Notes: generated from the sequence alone by a model not told the origin. A DNA stretch of 64,000 bases from Anomaloglossus baeobatrachus (GCF_048569485.1 NC_134354.1:457142307-457206306), one strand, 5' to 3'; positions 46,334 through 59,562 are shown, counted from the stretch's first letter. Numbers and translations: made by a program.

Positions 46334-47337
46334 TTAGGGGACAAACAAATACATTAACCGCTTCTTGACCTTGGACATACAGGTACATCCAAGGTTGTTT
46401 CTGTCCCTTTAATGCGAATCTATATATATAATTGCCTTATTCTGTCTGTCTGTCTGTCTGTCATGCTCCAAAATTGTGTCCTTACGGTGACATTGTGTCC
46501 TTACGGTGACACAAAGCTGATTGGTCGCCGTGGCCCCGCCCCCCCACACGGATTGGCCGCTCGCCCAGGCTGCGCCTCCACACGGATTGGCCAGCCGCTC
46601 GCCCAGGCTCCGCCCCCCCCCACAGATTGGCGTCTCGCCCCGGCACCCTGCAGGCATTGGCAACTCGGCCATGCCACGCCCCGCCCCCTCACGCAATGCA
46701 CGCTAGCTCTGGCCCCGCCCCCCCCGCGCATTCCCCGAACTGACACGGTCACGGCCACGACTCCCAGGTGAGTACTGTACTCCCCCCCACCCCCCAACGG
46801 GAGCCCACATCAGCGTACGCCGCCAACCCAGCCGACACTTACCCTCGCATTGCTGGCCTTGCCGCCCTATGCTGGTGTGGGCTCCCGTGCGAGCGGGGGA
46901 CGGGATACGTTGGTAACCATGCTAGCATAGTTACCAGCTGGTAACCATGCTAGCATAGTTACCAGCACATCAAGGTCCTGCAGCGGCGGAAGATCCACAC
47001 GCACACACATAATAGCACACACACACACATACACACACATCAGATCACACTCACTCTCACAAACACCTCACACACACCTCACACACACATCGCATCCACA
47101 CACTCACAGCATCCGGCGATATCGCTTGCTTCTCGGCCTCGATACTGTGCTGTTGTGACCTTCCAGGACCTGCCGGAGGATCACATGGCCAGAAGCATGT
47201 GGTATCTCCGGATGTTGTGAGTATGAGCGCGTATGTGCAATATCGTCAATGTGTGTGTACGTGAGTGTATGCGATCGGGTGTGTGTGAGTGTATGCGATC
47301 GGATCTGTGAGTGTCGGCAGAGGAGCATGGCGTGCTG

Positions 47338-47968
47338 GAGGAGGCTGGGAGGAGAGAGGCTGATCCTGGGGAAGGCTGGGATGGGGAGGCTGATGCTGGG
47401 GACAGAGAGGCTGATGCTGGGATGAGAGAGGCTGATGCTGGGATGAGAGAGGCTGATTCTGGGGACAGAGAGGCTGATGCTGGGGACAGAGAGGCTGATG
47501 CTGGGGACAGAGAGGCTGATGCTGGGGACAGAGAGGCATATGCTGGGGACAGAGAGGCTGATGCTGGGGACAGAGAGGCTGATGCTGGGGACAGAGAGGC
47601 TGATGCTGGGATGAGAGAGGCTGATCCTGGGGAAGGCTGGGATGGAGAGGCTGATGCTGGGGACAGAGAGGCTGATGCTGGGGACAGAGAGGCTGATGCT
47701 GGGGACAGAGGCTGATGCTGGGGACAGAGAGGCTGATGCTTGGGACAGAGTGGCTGATGCTGGGGACAGAGAGGCTGATGCTGGGGACAGAGAGGCTGAT
47801 GCTGGGGACAGAGAGGCTGATGCTTGGGACAGAGAGGCTGATGCTGGGGACAGAGAGGCTGATGCTGGGGACAGAGAGGCTGATGCTGGGGACAGAGGGG
47901 CTGATGCTGCGGGCAGAGAGGCTGATGCTGCGGGCAGAGAGGCTGATGCTGCGGGTAGAGAGGCTGAT
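47338..47968. repeat. 21 bp minisatellite (GAGGCTGATGCTGGGGACAGA)
   Basis: About 29 copies of a unit reading GAGGCTGATGCTGGGGACAG plus A, with variants (GGGATGAGA, GCGGGCAGA). The unit length is divisible by three, which creates long open frames in several registers. Confidence 0.92.
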
Positions 47969-47969
47969 G

Positions 47970-48600
47970 CTGGCGCAGCATGGCGGATGGAGCACGTTTG
48001 GGAGTGCGCAGCATGGGAGATGGAGCACGATGGGGGGTGCGCAGCATAGGGGATGGCGCACGATCGGGAGTGCGCTGCATGGGGGATGGAGCACGATGGG
48101 GAGTGCGGAGTATGGCGGATGGAGCACGTTTGGGAGTGCGCAGCATGGCGGATGGAGCACGTTTGGGAGTGCGCAGCATGGCGGATGGAGCACATTTGGG
48201 AGTGCGCAGCATGGGAGATGGAGCACAATGGGGAGTGCGCAGCATGGCGGATGGAGCACGTTTGGGAGTGCGCAGCATGGGGGATGGAGCACGTTTGGGA
48301 GTGCGCAGCATGGGGGATGGAGCACGATGGGGAGTGCGCAGCATGGCGGATGGAGCACGTTTGGGTTTCGCAGCATGGGGGATGGAGCACGATGGGGAGT
48401 GCGCTGCATGGAGGATGGAGCACGTTTGGGAGTGCGCAGGAAGGGAGATGGAGCACGATGGGGAGTGCGCTGCATGGCGGATGGAGCACGTTTGGGAGTG
48501 CGCAGGATGGGAGATGGAGCACGATGGGGGTGCGCAGCATAGGGGATGGAGCACGATGGGGAGTGCGCTGCATGGGGGATGGAGCACGATGGGAAGTGCA
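47970..48600. repeat. 33 bp minisatellite (GCGCAGCATGGCGGATGGAG)
   Basis: About 19 copies of a 33 bp unit, GTGCGCAGCATGGCGGATGG then AGCACGTTTGGGA, with two main alternates (CACGTTTGG and CACGATGGG). A CA-rich tract follows to about 48950. Confidence 0.92.
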
Positions 48601-49069
48601 CACCTCCCCCCAACACACACACGCGCGCGCACTGCACAACACACCACACACACACACTGGGAACCACAAACAACTGCCCTACACAGACACCCACACACAG
48701 ACAACGCTGCACACACAAATATACGCACATACCGCACAACACACACATTGCACAAAACATACCTCCCCCCATAACACACCACACACACACAAACCGTGCA
48801 ACACGCACACAACGCTACAGACACACAGCGCTCCACAAACAACGCAACACACAAACAACACCGCTCTCACCCCCCATCACACCCAGACAACACCCAGAAC
48901 ATGTACAGCGCCCTACACAAACACTTGGTAACTACACACAACAACATCTATATATATATATAACAAAAATCATACATGAACTACACAATACGTAAATTCT
49001 AGAATACCCGATGCGTAGAATCGGGCCACCTTCTAGTTTCAAATATTCAGCTGACATGTGCAACTTTAA

Positions 49070-49558
49070 AGCCCGCTTTACACACTGCAATGTATCTTAC
49101 AATGTGTCGGCGGGGTCACGTCGTAAGTGACGCACATCCGGCATCGTAACGTACATTGCAGTGTGTAACAGGTACGTGTGATTGCGATTGAATGGTAAAG
49201 CATTCATCGCACGCACGTCGTTCATTCCTCATGAATTGAACGTCAGATTGTTCATCGTACCGGGGGTAGCACAGATCGCAGTCTGTGACACCCCGGGAAC
49301 GATGAACAGATCTTACCTGCGTCCCGCGGCTCCCGGCTGGTAATGCGGAAGGAAGGAGGTGGGCGGGAATGTCCCTGCCATTCCAGGAAGTGGACGTTCA
49401 CCGCCCACAGCGAGGTCGTATGGACGGGTAAGTACATGTGACGGGGGGTTACTCGTTTGTGCGGCACATTCAACAAATTGAACAAGCCGCACATACGATG
49501 GGGGTGGTTATGATCGCATACGATATCGTATGCAGAATCGTAACATGTAAAGCAGGAT
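49070..49558. mobile_element. Harbinger-type MITE, TSD TAA
   Basis: Ends AGCCCGCTTTACACACTGCA and ACATGTAAAGCAGGAT are inverted, TAA at 49067-49069 and 49559-49561. It starts 33 bp after the Helitron end. Confidence 0.82.
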
Positions 49559-49869
49559 TAACAGACACGGGGTGGAGTCACCTGTTCGTGTTAACCAGTT
49601 AAATCCCACTGTCAATTTTTGACAGCGCGATTAAAGGTGCACCAGAGAGGAGTGCGCCACTCCCAGTCTCCATCGGTGGCCCGGTGCCTTGATCATGGTA
49701 TGCCGATGAGTTGTCATGACAGCCGTAGATGAACTGATGACCCCTGTCACTGTCATAACCTTGTTCAGCTGGCATTCACAGGAGATCAGCATTTCAGCAC
49801 CGCTCGCTCCGTATAGCAGAAGAGATCGAAATGTATCAGCTTCAAGTTCCCTAAGGGGACTAGTAAAAA

Positions 49870-50540
49870 ACAATTAAAAAAAGATTAAAAAAATATCAGT
49901 CACAACCATTTTGCCCAATTGAAAACAAAACAATGAAAATAAAATAAAAAAAAGCCCGATCTATCAAAATATAAAATAAATTAACCTGATTGGTAAGGGG
50001 CGTAATGAAAAGAAAATCAAAATGAAAGATTACCATATTTTGTTTGCCACCACATTGCAATAAAATGCAATAAGATGTGATCCAAAGGTCGCATCTACCC
50101 AAAAATGGTCTAAAACGTCAAAAAAATAAGCATCACTCAACCCCAGATCCCAAAAAATTCTAGCGCTATAGGTCTCAGAAATGGCGACAAAAACTAAATT
50201 CTTTTTTTTTGATAACTTTCTACATTTTTTTTACCATTTAAATAAAAACTCCTCTAACTATACATGTTTGCTATCTAGAAGTCACACTGACCTGAGGAAT
50301 AATACTGCCATGTCAGTTTTTCTATATAGTGAAATAGTGAACACGGTAAACAACACCCCCTCCTCCAAACAATCGTGTAGCATTTCTTTTGCATGTTTGC
50401 CGCACTTGGAGTTTTCTTTCCCTTTTTTTATTACAACATGTGGCAGAATGAATGACATCATTAAAAATTATAACTTGTCTAGCAAGAAACAAGCCCTCAT
50501 GTGGCTATATTGAAGGAAAAATAAAAAGGTTATGGCTCTT
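49870..50540. repeat. Dispersed AT-rich repeat, longer copy
   Basis: Contains CACTCAACCCCAGATCCCAA, CACACTGACCTGAGGAATAA, AACAAGCCCTCATGTGGCTA and TTATGGCTCTTTTAAG, in the same order as at 28960-29340. A MITE starts at its end. Confidence 0.6.
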
Positions 50541-50544
50541 TTAA

Positions 50545-51107
50545 GGCCTCCTTCACACATCCATGCAAAAACCTTTTGCACGGATGTGTGAAAATGTTTT
50601 GTATAGTCAGCGGTGAAGGTGCATATGCGTGTGTGTGTGTGTGTCTGTTCTACATGTGCTGTCCATGTGACATTCGGATAGCACACGGACAGCATAAATG
50701 TGTATACTTACCTGTCTCGATGCTGCTGTCTCTTGTGCTGCTGTCACTTCTGGGTCCACGGTGAGTGCAGTGAAAATGCAATGAGCATAATGAGCGGGAA
50801 GTAACAGCAGAGGTAAAGACAGCAGCGTCGGACAGCGGCAAAGATAGGAAAGAATAAAAATTCTTACTTGTGTTTTCTCTGGTACATGTCACACAGAGCG
50901 CACATAATTGTGTGCTCTGTGTGATACCCGGGCTGCCAGCAGAAAATAGACATGTCGCCCTGTGGAGCACACAGACACATGGTCCATGTCAAAACCTGAG
51001 TGTGTGCACAAGCCCAGTGATTTTAAGGGGTCTACATGTGTCAGTGTCTCCGGTACGCTTGGACAGGACATCACACGTACTGGAGACACAGATGGGTGAA
51101 AAAGGCT
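50545..51107. mobile_element. MITE, second GGCCTCCTTCACA copy
   Basis: Ends GGCCTCCTTCACACATCCAT and GATGGGTGAAAAAGGC are inverted, with TTAA on both sides (TAA or TTA duplication). Same family as 41215-41831. Confidence 0.75.
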
Positions 51108-51203
51108 TAAGAGAGGAAAAAAAGAAAACTAAAAATGGAAAATCCCCTGGTGATAAAGAAATTAAAAAAAAATTAGAAAAAATTTGTTAAAACTAAAGTC
51201 AAA

Positions 51204-54200
51204 CTAATATAGAAACGAGGGTGGGTATTGTGTAAAAAAACATATAACCCTTAAAAATTACAAATTTTATTGATACTTATTAAAATCCACAACCTTTGTG
51301 CAAATATTGAAGAAAATAAAGAGGGAAGAAGGTAGATGCTTACCCTTTATGATGGCCCTCCCTCCTGTCCACTACCTACCGCGGGGGTCGGCACCCTGAT
51401 AGCTACGAAAATGGCGCCCCCACTCGGCGGTGGCTGACCCTGTAATATCCCTCAAATAGCCCTCAAAAAGGTGGTGAAAAACAGATGAAGTCAAGGGTCA
51501 TAAACAGGGTACACTCATACTTCAGTGGACAGAAAGATTGGGACAACCACACATGAACACCAGGTTCATACCACCTCCAATGTCATTGGTGATCCTGGGG
51601 TAATAGTACAGACTACCGATATTAAATACACTAAGTGCATAGTCCTGTACGACCCCACAAAGCGATATACATAGCAGGTGCATACATTAGATGCCCAAAA
51701 TTACCCCTTGGTATGCACACTCAGGAGCTTAATGGTGTTTAGTGCAATACAATACACATATTTATAAACACACCTTGGCCTCCAATGCTGACTGATGTAG
51801 ACGGCCGGTTTGCTCATATACAAAATAAATCAGCGCATACCTGGTGCAGTTGACCAAGAACAACCAACTATGATCATTGAGGTTAGTCAAATAAATACAT
51901 CAAACACTTATCATGTGAAGAGGGTTCATGTGTGGGTCCCAGAATTGCCCCAGTTCTGCCTCAACGCGTTTCTCCGGACACGGATCATCAGGAGGCTTGA
52001 TGCAAGGCTTGCCAACCGGTTTCAGGACAGCATAATGTCAGGATAAGGGGGAGAGAACCGATGCACTTAGTTCTCCTTTTGAACCCTGCTGGTAGTGAAC
52101 CGCCCCCATCCCCAGCCAATCAGCCCGACCCCTCTCCCCACGCCCAGGCCCGCCGCCCAACACGGCAATCTATGCCATCATACTGTGATGTTACAATAGA
52201 GTCCCTAATCAGATGTTGTGATTCCTTCACCAATGTATACAATGCGGGCGTTCGCAAGGGCACATGATCACCACATCGATAAACCACATGTTCTGCCCCA
52301 TTCAAAAAAACTCCCCCTAAGTATGGAATCATATACAATAGCTGGACATCTCCGGGAACGCCCCCCCCGATGCGTTCCATAGTATGACGCCGCTTGCGTT
52401 CCACCGTCAGATCGCCAAGCGGAACCGGAAGTGACGTCAGAGAACGGTAACCGGAAGTGACGCTAAAGACCGATAACCGGAAGTAGCGTCACACCGGTAC
52501 ATGCGGCCGGATGCATAGGCGGGGAACAACATCAACAAACCCGCCCCATGAAAGATGACACCCTCAACCACTCCCACTATGGGACGCTAGCTATAACTTA
52601 TCAGTGGGGAGGCAGGGGAGAAATATTACCCCCAGAGTCTAACGGGCATCTATTTACTCTCAAGATATAGATTCATTTATGATCCTGTGTACACATTTAG
52701 GTTATGCATATGACATCCCAAGTATTACATTGGTGAACATATGACACGATATCACCCCTGCAAAAATCCATCGAGAGAGCACCATTGGATGGGAAGGGAT
52801 ATCTAAAGATGAGGGACAGGCAGAATTGGGGCGCACACCGGGATCGGGAGAAGGGGAGGGAGCAGACAAGCAGAGGGGCGGGGCATCCACTCCAGCACCA
52901 ATCTAAATCTAATACACATATGAACATGTGCAACATAACAATGTTACCTCCCTATTACGGGATTCAGGCCAACCAACCCCAGGGATCCCCAGAATCAACT
53001 CCATGAGTCAGAGAAAACAGGCATATGAAATCTGCTCATTTAGACCTCCAGGCTGCACAGACTCCATTCTGAAGATCCATTCACACTCCTTTCTCAACAG
53101 AGTCTTATCGTGATCGCCACCTCTGGGATTATTCTTCACCACCTCTAGTACCTGAAATTTTACTTCATGAATATTGCCCCCATGTTGAGAGTTCATATGC
53201 CTCCCCAGGGGGGGTGTCTTGTTTGTTCCGTATGTCACCGAGGTGTTCTCCAACCCTCCTTCGCAACTCCCTCTTTGTCTTACCCACATAGTCCATGGGA
53301 CAAGTGCATGTGGCCACATATATCAATCCCATCGTTTTGCAGTTAGCAAAGGACCTTAAGAAGAATTCTCTCCCATTTTTTGAGCTTCTAGCGGACTTCG
53401 TCGGTCTCATGGAGTTGCAATATGAACAGTCTCCACACCTGTAAAAACCACATATGCCTCTATCTAGCCACGTACCGGGGGGTTTTGGTCTGGTATAACA
53501 ACTATGGACTAATCTGTCCCTAAGGGACCTCCCTTTCCTGTACGTGATACTTGGTCTCTGTGAGATCATGTGCTTAATATCGGGATCCAGAGTAAGAATG
53601 TGCCAATGCTTAAAAAGCACTCTGCGAACCCGCTCGCTCTGGCAGTCAAATGTACCTATCAGTCTAGTGATGTCTTCCTCCTCCCTCCTTTTTCTGCCAC
53701 AACCATGTAAAAGCACCGTTCTATCCTGCCTTTCAGCATGGTCCCTAGCCTGATGTAATACTTTAGGGGAGTAGCCTCTATCTACAAAACGTTTGGTCAT
53801 ATCCCTTGCCTGAGACTGATACGTCTCCATAGTTGAGCAGTTCCGTCTTTGCCGAAGGTATTGACCTTTGGGAATGCCATTCCTTAAAGGGAAGGGGTGA
53901 TGACTGTCCCACCTCAAGAGATTATTAGTTGAGGTGGGTTTGCGATAAGTGCTGCTGGAGAGGACTCCGTCTGGCTCCTTCTTGATAATCACATCCAAAA
54001 AGGGCAGTTCTTTTGTATCAGCCTCAAAGGTGAAATGAAGATTTAATTCATTCGTATTGAGCAACTCTACAAACCTCACAAATGAAGCACTGGACCCTGA
54101 CCATAAGACAAATACGTCGTCTATATATCTTGACCACAACAAAATGTGTGGCTGCCACCAATGGTCCCCATCCATAAAGACGACGGTTTCTTCCCACCAG

Positions 54201-56232
54201 CCCAGGAAGAGGTTAGCATACGAGGGAGCACAAGGGCTTCCCATAGCTGTCCCCCTGAGCTGGTGGAAGTACTTACCGTCGAATTTAAAGAGTTTATGAT
54301 GTAATAAGAAATCCAGTAGCTCCAACAGGAATCGATTGTGATCTCGGTGTTCCCTAGTTCTTGTATTTAGATAGTATTCGATTGCTTTCTATCCTAAAGT
54401 GTGAGGTATGTTGCTATATAAAGCTTCCACGTCAATTGAAGCCAGAAGGACGTCCTCTCCAACCATAATACCATCCAGCTTCCCTAATAGGTCGGCTGTG
54501 TCATGTGTATATGATGGAAGTGAAGTGACAAAGGGACGTAAAACCTCATCAATGTAAATGCCACTGTTTTGCGTGAATGAATCCACACCCGACACGATGG
54601 GACGGCCCTTCAGCAACTCCAGCCCCTTATGAACCTTTGGCAAGGTATAGAAGGTTGGCATGACTGGGCAAACAGGTTTCAAAAAATCAAATTCATTGTT
54701 GCTCAACAGGCCACTATTCCTTGCTTCTTCAAGTATCGTGAGTAGGGAATTTCTATAACCATCCAGAGGATTGGAGGAAAGTACTTCATAAGTACGTCTA
54801 TCTTTCAATACACGATGACACATCTCTAGATACCTATCATGGCTCAGAATCACGAGATTCCCACCCTTGTCAGAGGGTTTTATTATTATATTCTCATTCT
54901 TTTCAAGTTCTTGCAGTGCCAAAAACTCATCATCAGCAAGGTTACGATCAACACCATCATTTCTACGGGGGATCTTTTTGAGGTCCCTCTCTACAAGGTT
55001 CAAAAACAAATCAATATTGGTGGTATCACCCTGCGGGGGCATCCTGACACTTTTGGCTTTTAGCTTAGTGAAGGGACCACGTCCATTGCTGTTATCAATG
55101 TCCTGTTCTTGAAGGAGTCCCATGAGAGACCGAAATCCCTCTATGTCGTCATCAGACAGTCCCAACCTCTTACAACTCTCTCTATCATTTTTGAGGAAAA
55201 ATTTTCTCCATTTTAATTTTCTCCCGAAGAGCTGTATGTCTTTTACCCAATGAAAACAATTATAATCATTCGTAGGTACGAATGAGAGACCCTTTCTTAA
55301 GATGTTATACTGTTTTTCATTGGGTATAAAGTTGGATAAATTAATAATTTGACTCCTATTTAGCCCTCCACTTTGTGTTAGCTCAGCCATTAGTTCACCC
55401 GGTTCCTTAGATGGTGAACCCGAGAAACCCCCTGCTCTAAAAAAGATGGTATCTTTGTTCCACCTGATACTACAGAGGTAGATGCATATGAACATCCAGA
55501 TTCTTGTCCAAAAGACCTCGTATTTATGGGATCTCTTGTGGGATAGATATTCTTTCCTCCCCGCCTCCATCTTCTGTTCTGCCGTCTACCCCTATTGCTG
55601 AATCGGGCCTCCCCTCCAACCCTTTCGGTATCCGATACCTCCTGATCCGAGGAGGATATATCAGTATCTCTCTGGGCTGGATTCACAAAGTTATAAGCCT
55701 GGTTCGTGGAAAACTCTCTAAGATCTCTCTGAAACTGCAAATGCTTCCTTTCTTTGATGTAACCTTGGTATTTCTCTACAGAAACCTGTAGGGCACCCTC
55801 CCTCTTATTGAAATCTGGATCTGATTTAAATTTGAGAATATTCTCTATGTCCAAGTTTAATTTGGTGGTGGCTTGTTCTAGAAGTATCCTCTCCTCTTGT
55901 ATCAGTAGTGTCATAAATCTGAGGGAGGATTCTATAGATTCCTTCTGCCACGCCTCCAAAAGTTAAGAACTTGAAGTGCGGGGAGATGGGTGAAGGTTGA
56001 TTCTCAGGCCTTTGGGAACAATTTTGTTCTTGAGGTAGTTTTCAAGAGCCTTAATCTCCCACCAAGATTTCGTGTACTCTTTATAGGATGAGTACAGATC
56101 ACCAAATTTGTTTTTTAAGAGGTGACGCCAATCCCACCTTCAGGAGTTTCCCTAGTGCAGAACGCCTGGTTCGCGTCCTCAACCCAGGAGTTAATATCAA
56201 TGGGACCTGTCAGAAAGCTGGCCATACTCATT
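51204..56232 (-). mobile_element. Penelope-like element, unit A (full length)
   Basis: A 5.03 kb unit on the minus strand. From high to low coordinates: a start region encoding MASFLTGPID, a coiled-coil-like and basic region, reverse transcriptase with YIDDVFVLW (about 54110), CGDCSYC zinc motif, GIY-YIG endonuclease (about 53300), 3' UTR, and a hammerhead motif at 51996-51958. The unit ends in TATTAGTTT. Its coding region is broken in roughly two or three places. Host flank begins below 51204. Differences from unit C are few, so both are recent. Confidence 0.88.
51958..51996 (-). ncRNA. Hammerhead ribozyme motif, PLE unit A
   Basis: Minus-strand copy of the motif described at 58766-58804, with identical core, stem II and stem III palindrome. 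Confidence 0.75.
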
Positions 56233-57193
56233 AAACTAATATAGAAACGAGGGTGGGTATTGTGTAAAAAAACATATAACCCTTAAAAATTACAAATTTT
56301 ATTGATACTTATTAAAATCCACAACCTTTGTGCAAATATTGAAGAAAATAAAGAGGGAAGAAGGTAGATGCTTACCCTTTATGATGGCCCTCCCTCCTGT
56401 CCACTACCTACCGCGGGGGTCGGCACCCTGATAGCTACGAAAATGGCGCCCCCCACTCGGCGGTGGCTGACCCTGTAATATCCCTCAATAGCCCTCAAAA
56501 GGTGGTGAAAAACAGATGAAGTCAAGGTCATAAACAGGGTACACTCATACTTCAGTGGACAGAAAGATTGGGACAACCACACATGAACACCAGGTTCATA
56601 CCACCTCCAATGTCATTGGTGATCCTGGGGTAATAGTACAGACTACCGATATTAAATACACTAAGTGCATAGTCCTGTACGACCCCACAAAGCGATATAC
56701 ATAGCAGGTGCATACATTAGATGCCCAAAATTACCCCTTGGTATGCACACTCAGGAGCTTAATGGTGTTTAGTGCAATACAATACACATATTTATAAACA
56801 CACCTTGGCCTCCAATGCTGACTGATGTAGACGGCCGGTTTGCTCATATACAAAATAATCAGCGCATACCTGGTGCAGTTGACCAAGAACAACCAACTAT
56901 GATCATTGAGGTTAGTCAAATAAATACATCAAACACTTATCATGTGAAGAGGGTTCATGCCCCAGTTCTGCCTCAACTCGTTTCTCCGGACACGGATCAT
57001 CAGGAGGCTTGATGCAAGGCTTGCCAACCGGTTTCAGGACAGCATAATGTCAGGATAAGGGGAGAGAACCGATGCACTTAGTTCTCCTTTGAACCCTGCT
57101 GGTAGTGAACCGCCCCCATCCCCAGCCAATCAGCCCGACTCCTCTCCCCACGCCCAGGCCCGCCCCCCAACACGGCAATCTATGCCATCATAG
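56233..57193 (-). mobile_element. Penelope-like element, partial unit upstream of A (pseudo-LTR)
   Basis: A direct repeat, with minor differences, of 51204-52170, in tail-to-head order before unit A. This is the pseudo-LTR arrangement usual for Penelope-like elements. It stops at 57193, where sequence turns into the opposite orientation. Confidence 0.85.
56970..57008 (-). ncRNA. Hammerhead motif, partial unit (least conserved of four)
   Basis: Same position in the unit as 51958-51996. Core and stem II match; the stem III hexamer is not a perfect palindrome here. Confidence 0.55.
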
Positions 57194-59561
57194 ATTGGCA
57201 TCACAGAGACCAAGTATCACGTACAGGAAAGGGAGGTCCCTTAGGGACAGATTAGTCCATAGTTGTTATACCAGACCAAAACCCCCCGGTACGTGGCTAG
57301 ATAGAGGCATATGTGGTTTTTACAGGTGTGGAGACTGTTCATATTGCAACTCCATGAGACCGGCGAAGTCCGCTAGAAGCTCAAAAAATGGGAGAGAATT
57401 CTTCTTCAGGTCCTTTGCTAACTGCAAAACGATGGGATTGATATATGTGGCCACATGCACTTGTCCCATGGACTATGTGGGTAAGACAAAGAGGGAGTTG
57501 TGAAGGAGGGTTGGAGAACACCTCGGTGACATACTGAACAAACGAGACACCCCCCTGGGGAGGCATATGAACTCTCAACATGGGGGCAATATTCATGAAG
57601 TAAAATTTCAGGTACTAGAGGTGGTGAAGAATAATCCCAGAGGTGGCGATCACGATAAGACTCTGTTGAGAAAGGAGTGTGAATGGATCTTCAGAATGGA
57701 GTCTGTGCAGCCTGGAGGTCTAAATGAGCAGATTTCATATGCCTGTTTTCTCTGACTCATGGAGTTGATTCTGGGGATCCCTGGGGTTGGTTGGCCCGAA
57801 TCCCGTAATAGGGAGGTAACATTGTTATGTTGCACATGTTCATATGTGTATTAGATTTAGATTGGTGCTGGAGTGGATGCCCCGCCCCTCTGCTTGTCTG
57901 CTCCCTCCCCTTCTCCCGATCCTGGTGTGCGCCCCAATTCTGCCTGTCCCTCATCTTTAGATATCCCTTCCCATCCAATGGTGCTCTCTCGATGGATTTT
58001 TGCAGGGGTGATATCGTGTCATATGTTCACCAATGTAATACTTGGGATGTCATATGCATAACCTAAATGTGTACACAGGATCATAAATGAATCTATATCT
58101 TGAGAGTAAATAGATGCCCGTTAGACTCTGGGGGTAATATTTCTCCCCTGCCTCCCCACTGATAAGTTATAGCTAGCGTCCCATAGTGGGAGTGGTTGAG
58201 GGTGTCATCTTTCATGGGGCGGGTTTGTTGATGTTGTTCCCCGCCTATGCATCCGGCCGCATGTACCGGTGTGACGCTACTTCCGGTTATCGGTCTTTAG
58301 CGTCACTTCCGGTTACCGTTCTCTGACGTCACTTCCGGTTCCGCTTGGCGATCTGACGGTGGAACGCAAGCGGCGTCATACTATGGAACGCATCGGGGGG
58401 GGCGTTCCCGGAGATGTCCAGCTATTGTATATGATTCCATACTTAGGGGGAGTTTTTTGAATGGGGCAGAACATGTGGTTTATCGATGTGGTGATCATGT
58501 GTCCTTGCGAACGCCCGCATTGTATACATTGGTGAAGGAATCACAACATCTGATTAGGGACTCTATTGTAACATCACAGTATGATGGCATAGATTGCCGT
58601 GTTGGGGGGCGGGCCTGGGCGTGGGGGGAGGGGTCGGGCTGATTGGCTGGGGATGGGGGCGGTTCACTACCAGCAGGGTTCAAAAGGAGAACTAAGTGCA
58701 TCGGTTCTCTCCCCCTTATCCTGACATTATGCTGTCCTGAAACCGGTTGGCAAGCCTTGCATCAAGCCTCCTGATGATCCGTGTCCGGAGAAACGCGTTG
58801 AGGCAGAACTGGGGCAATTCTGGGACCCACACATGAACCCTCTTCACATGATAAGTGTTTGATGTATTTATTTGACTAACCTCAATGATCATAGTTGGTT
58901 GTTCTTGGTCAACTGCACCAGGTATGCGTTGATTTATTTTGTATATGAGCAAAACGGCTGTCTACATCAGTCAGCATTGGAGGCCAAGGTGTGTTTATAA
59001 ATATGTGTATTGTATTGCACTAAACACCATTAAGCTCCTGAGTGTGCATACCAAGGGGTAATTTTGGGCATCTAATGTATGCACCTGCTATGTATATCGC
59101 TTTGTGGGGTCGTACAGGACTATGCACTTAGTGTATTTAATATCGGTAGTCTGTACTATTACCCCAGGATCACCAATGACATTGGAGGTGGTATGAACCT
59201 GGTGTTCATGTATGGTTGTCCCAATCTTTCTGTCCACTGAAGTATGAGTGTACCCTGTTTATGACCCTTGACTTCATCTGTTTTTCCCCACCTTTTTGAG
59301 GGCTATTTGAGGGATATTACAGGGTCAGCCACCGCCGAGTGGGGGCGCCATTTTCGTAGCTATCAGGGTGCCGACCCCCGCGGTAGGTAGTGGACAGGAG
59401 GGAGGGCCATCATAAAGGGTAAGCATCTACCTTCTTCCCTCTTTATTTTCTTCAATATTTGCACAAAGGTTGTGGATTTTAATAAGTATCAATAAAATTT
59501 GTAATTTTTAAGGGTTATATGTTTTTTTACACAATACCCACCCTCGTTTCTATATTAGTTT
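57194..59561 (+). mobile_element. Penelope-like element, 5'-truncated unit B
   Basis: Plus-strand unit that begins within the 3' end of the reverse transcriptase-endonuclease gene (CGDCSYC and GIY-YIG at about 57325-57500). It runs through the 3' UTR and hammerhead to TATTAGTTTA, directly followed by unit C. A 7 bp inverted motif (ATCTATG/CATAGAT) sits next to the turn at about 57180-57196. Confidence 0.85.
58766..58804 (+). ncRNA. Hammerhead ribozyme motif, PLE unit B
   Basis: Stem I GCCTC (58766-58770) with GAGGC (58800-58804); core CTGATGA 58771-58777; stem II TCCG/CGGA with a TGTC loop (58778-58789); GAAA 58790-58793; palindrome ACGCGT 58793-58798; cleavage expected after T 58799. All invariant hammerhead positions are met. 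The self-complementary stem III fits the dimeric minimal hammerheads reported in Penelope-like elements. Confidence 0.8.
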
Positions 59562-59562
59562 A

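Larger units (their letters stand above)
46419..49036 (+). mobile_element. Non-autonomous Helitron with two internal minisatellites
   Basis: Starts TCTATATATATAATTG after an A and ends CTAG (49033-49036) before a T. The 3' hairpin is CCCGAT 49007-49012, 7 nt loop, ATCGGG 49020-49025, then 7 nt to CTAG. No RepHel frame. Near the 5' end are a (TGTC)n run and two copies of the near-palindrome GGTAACCATGCTAGCATAGT (about 46912-46965). More than half of the element is tandem repeat. Confidence 0.82.

Noticed and set aside
47338-48600. CRISPR-like spacing of repeats
   Set aside because: Repeats are directly adjacent with no unique spacers; this is a eukaryotic minisatellite.
47104-48931. Long open frames (over 500 codons minus, nearly 300 plus) in the second Helitron
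   Set aside because: They follow exactly the 21 bp and 33 bp repeats, exist in several registers and on both strands, and give low-complexity peptides with no domain.
51204-57193. Direct repeats around PLE unit A read as LTRs of a retrovirus-like element
   Set aside because: The enzyme is Penelope-type with a GIY-YIG nuclease, there is no TG...CA boundary, primer site or integrase, and the repeats are tandem unit ends.
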